Source: Maribacter sp. (GTDB taxonomy: Bacteria; Bacteroidota; Bacteroidia; Flavobacteriales; Flavobacteriaceae). From it: 5,677 bases of DNA. The stretch is from assembly GCA_003232155.1 (NCBI GenBank), contig QILY01000106.1, positions 1 to 5,677 of the forward strand. The letters run 5' to 3'. The position numbers were made by a program, and so were the translations under genes. Shown here one piece after another: positions 4,972 to 5,677 of this stretch (positions are counted from its first letter, which is position 1; each line of letters begins with the position of its first letter). The notes under the pieces were generated by a model. The model made no database searches, was not told the DNA's origin, and saw only the letters and a program-made list of their open reading frames with translations.

Positions 4972-5677
4972 CATTAATTTTATCTCCTAAAAACAAAGCG
5001 TTTAAGAACAAACGGTTTGTACCATACCAACTACCTCTAAAATTAGGGTTGTCGGCAAATAAAATCACTCTACCCTTACCTAACTTACTTACAATTAAAG
5101 AAGCAGAAGGTTTTAGGTTTTCTTCCATATTTTTTTTAGTGATGAATCCGTCGATATGCGGATTCTTAGCATATTTGGCTACTGTTGCATATTCGTTTTT
5201 GCTTGGCGATAACCAAACCGTATTGTTTTTATAAACAGGAATCGAACTGTCACGATACCCAAAAGCCAAGGGGTGTGTTATATCTAAATCAACGCTAAGG
5301 ATAACGCCGCCTATACTTTCTTTCCCTATGTTTTCACCGGCATCAACATAAGGTTTTCTATCGACTACTTTGATAGAATCCCTTTTCAAGGAATCTCTCT
5401 CTGTATTTATTAGTCTCTCTTTGACCAATTTTTTGTCAATTGCCCATTTGCTGGCCGTTCCAATAGTAATCAAAGTATTCCCTTTACTTACCCATGCCTT
5501 GATTTTTTCTTGTTGCTTTTTGGTTAAACTGTATTGGCCAGATACCATAACCAAAGTGGTATACTTGTCAAAATTGCTGCGGTTGAAATTACGCATGGGT
5601 ATCTTGCTTATGGGCATATTCATACGGGTATCCAATAAATGCCAAACTTCACCAGCTTCATAAGACCGCGTACCATC
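4955..5677 (-). CDS. C-terminal part of an M14-family zinc carboxypeptidase (5'-truncated by window edge)
   Basis: The frame is open from the right edge to a TGA at 4955-4957, giving 240 residues. It matches, from family knowledge, the C-terminal glutamine-amidotransferase-like domain of large (about 800 aa) M14 zinc carboxypeptidases of flavobacteria. Markers are the opening DGTRSYEAGEVWHLLDTRMN, the flavodoxin-like strand-turn TTLVMVSGQYSLTKKQQEKI with KAWVSKGNTLITIG, LDITHPLAFGYRDSSIPV, and the closing DNPNFRGSWYGTNRLFLNAL. The zinc-binding HxxE...H catalytic domain would be upstream, outside the window, so activity cannot be judged here. The role of the C-terminal domain is not established. 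The gene precedes the amidohydrolase in an apparent operon; both would act outside the cytoplasm on peptides or related substrates. A TTG at 5635 is not a start: the frame continues to the edge with conserved residues. Confidence 0.87.
   Translation of the reverse strand, partial: DGTRSYEAGEVWHLLDTRMNMPISKIPMRNFNRSNFDKYTTLVMVSGQYSLTKKQQEKIKAWVSKGNTLITIGTASKWAIDKKLVKERLINTERDSLKRDSIKVVDRKPYVDAGENIGKESIGGVILSVDLDITHPLAFGYRDSSIPVYKNNTVWLSPSKNEYATVAKYAKNPHIDGFITKKNMEENLKPSASLIVSKLGKGRVILFADNPNFRGSWYGTNRLFLNALFLGDKINVPSRD

Noticed and set aside
4917..5234. Plus-strand frames at 4732-4977, 4917-5234 and 5370-5663
   Set aside because: All are antisense to the carboxypeptidase or amidohydrolase, which have clear family motifs.
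5633..5635. Start of the carboxypeptidase fragment at a TTG near 5635
   Set aside because: The frame stays open to the window edge with family-conserved residues (DGTRSYEAGEVWHLL), so the gene is truncated and does not start there.

Overview
The window looks like chromosomal DNA from Bacteroidota, most likely a flavobacterium. It is AT-rich, genes mostly lack a clear Shine-Dalgarno, TAnnTTTG-type promoter boxes are present, and the recognisable proteins (a two-domain M14 zinc carboxypeptidase, an exported amidohydrolase, an S23-type four-helix-bundle protein, and the XRE regulator that often accompanies restriction-modification genes) are typical of that group. This assignment is inferred from family recall and composition, not from a database search.

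Left part, about 1-2400, minus strand: a defence-like cluster read right to left. A small XRE/HTH regulator (1965-2330) lies behind a near-perfect palindrome (2352-2382). It is followed after 19 nt by a four-helix-bundle (S23/IVS-type) protein (1586-1945), then after 119 nt by the N-terminal half of a type III restriction subunit (Res, 1-1466, running off the left edge). The usual partner methyltransferase (Mod) is not between regulator and Res; the four-helix-bundle gene sits there instead. That gene is bracketed by clusters of short degenerate repeats (core ACTTATGACTT / AGTCRTAAGT). On one side these run in frame through the 3' end of the regulator gene, and on the other they supply the stop codon of the four-helix-bundle gene.

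Middle part, about 2331-3326: a 400-nt stretch with no convincing gene but strong inverted-repeat structure. Two very small plus-strand genes follow: an 85-aa exported protein with a basic tail and a 38-aa single-helix membrane peptide. Then comes a candidate terminator, and a minus-strand remnant of a reading frame that lies just behind the amidohydrolase.

Right part, 3327-5677, minus strand: an apparent operon for exported hydrolases. The C-terminal 240 residues of an M14-type zinc carboxypeptidase (right edge) are followed after 41 nt by a complete 528-aa imidazolonepropionase-like amidohydrolase with a signal peptide. Together they suggest breakdown of peptides or peptide-derived substrates in the periplasm. 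The small plus-strand genes and this operon are convergent, and the intergenic block near 2400-2730 may mark the border between housekeeping DNA and the defence cluster.
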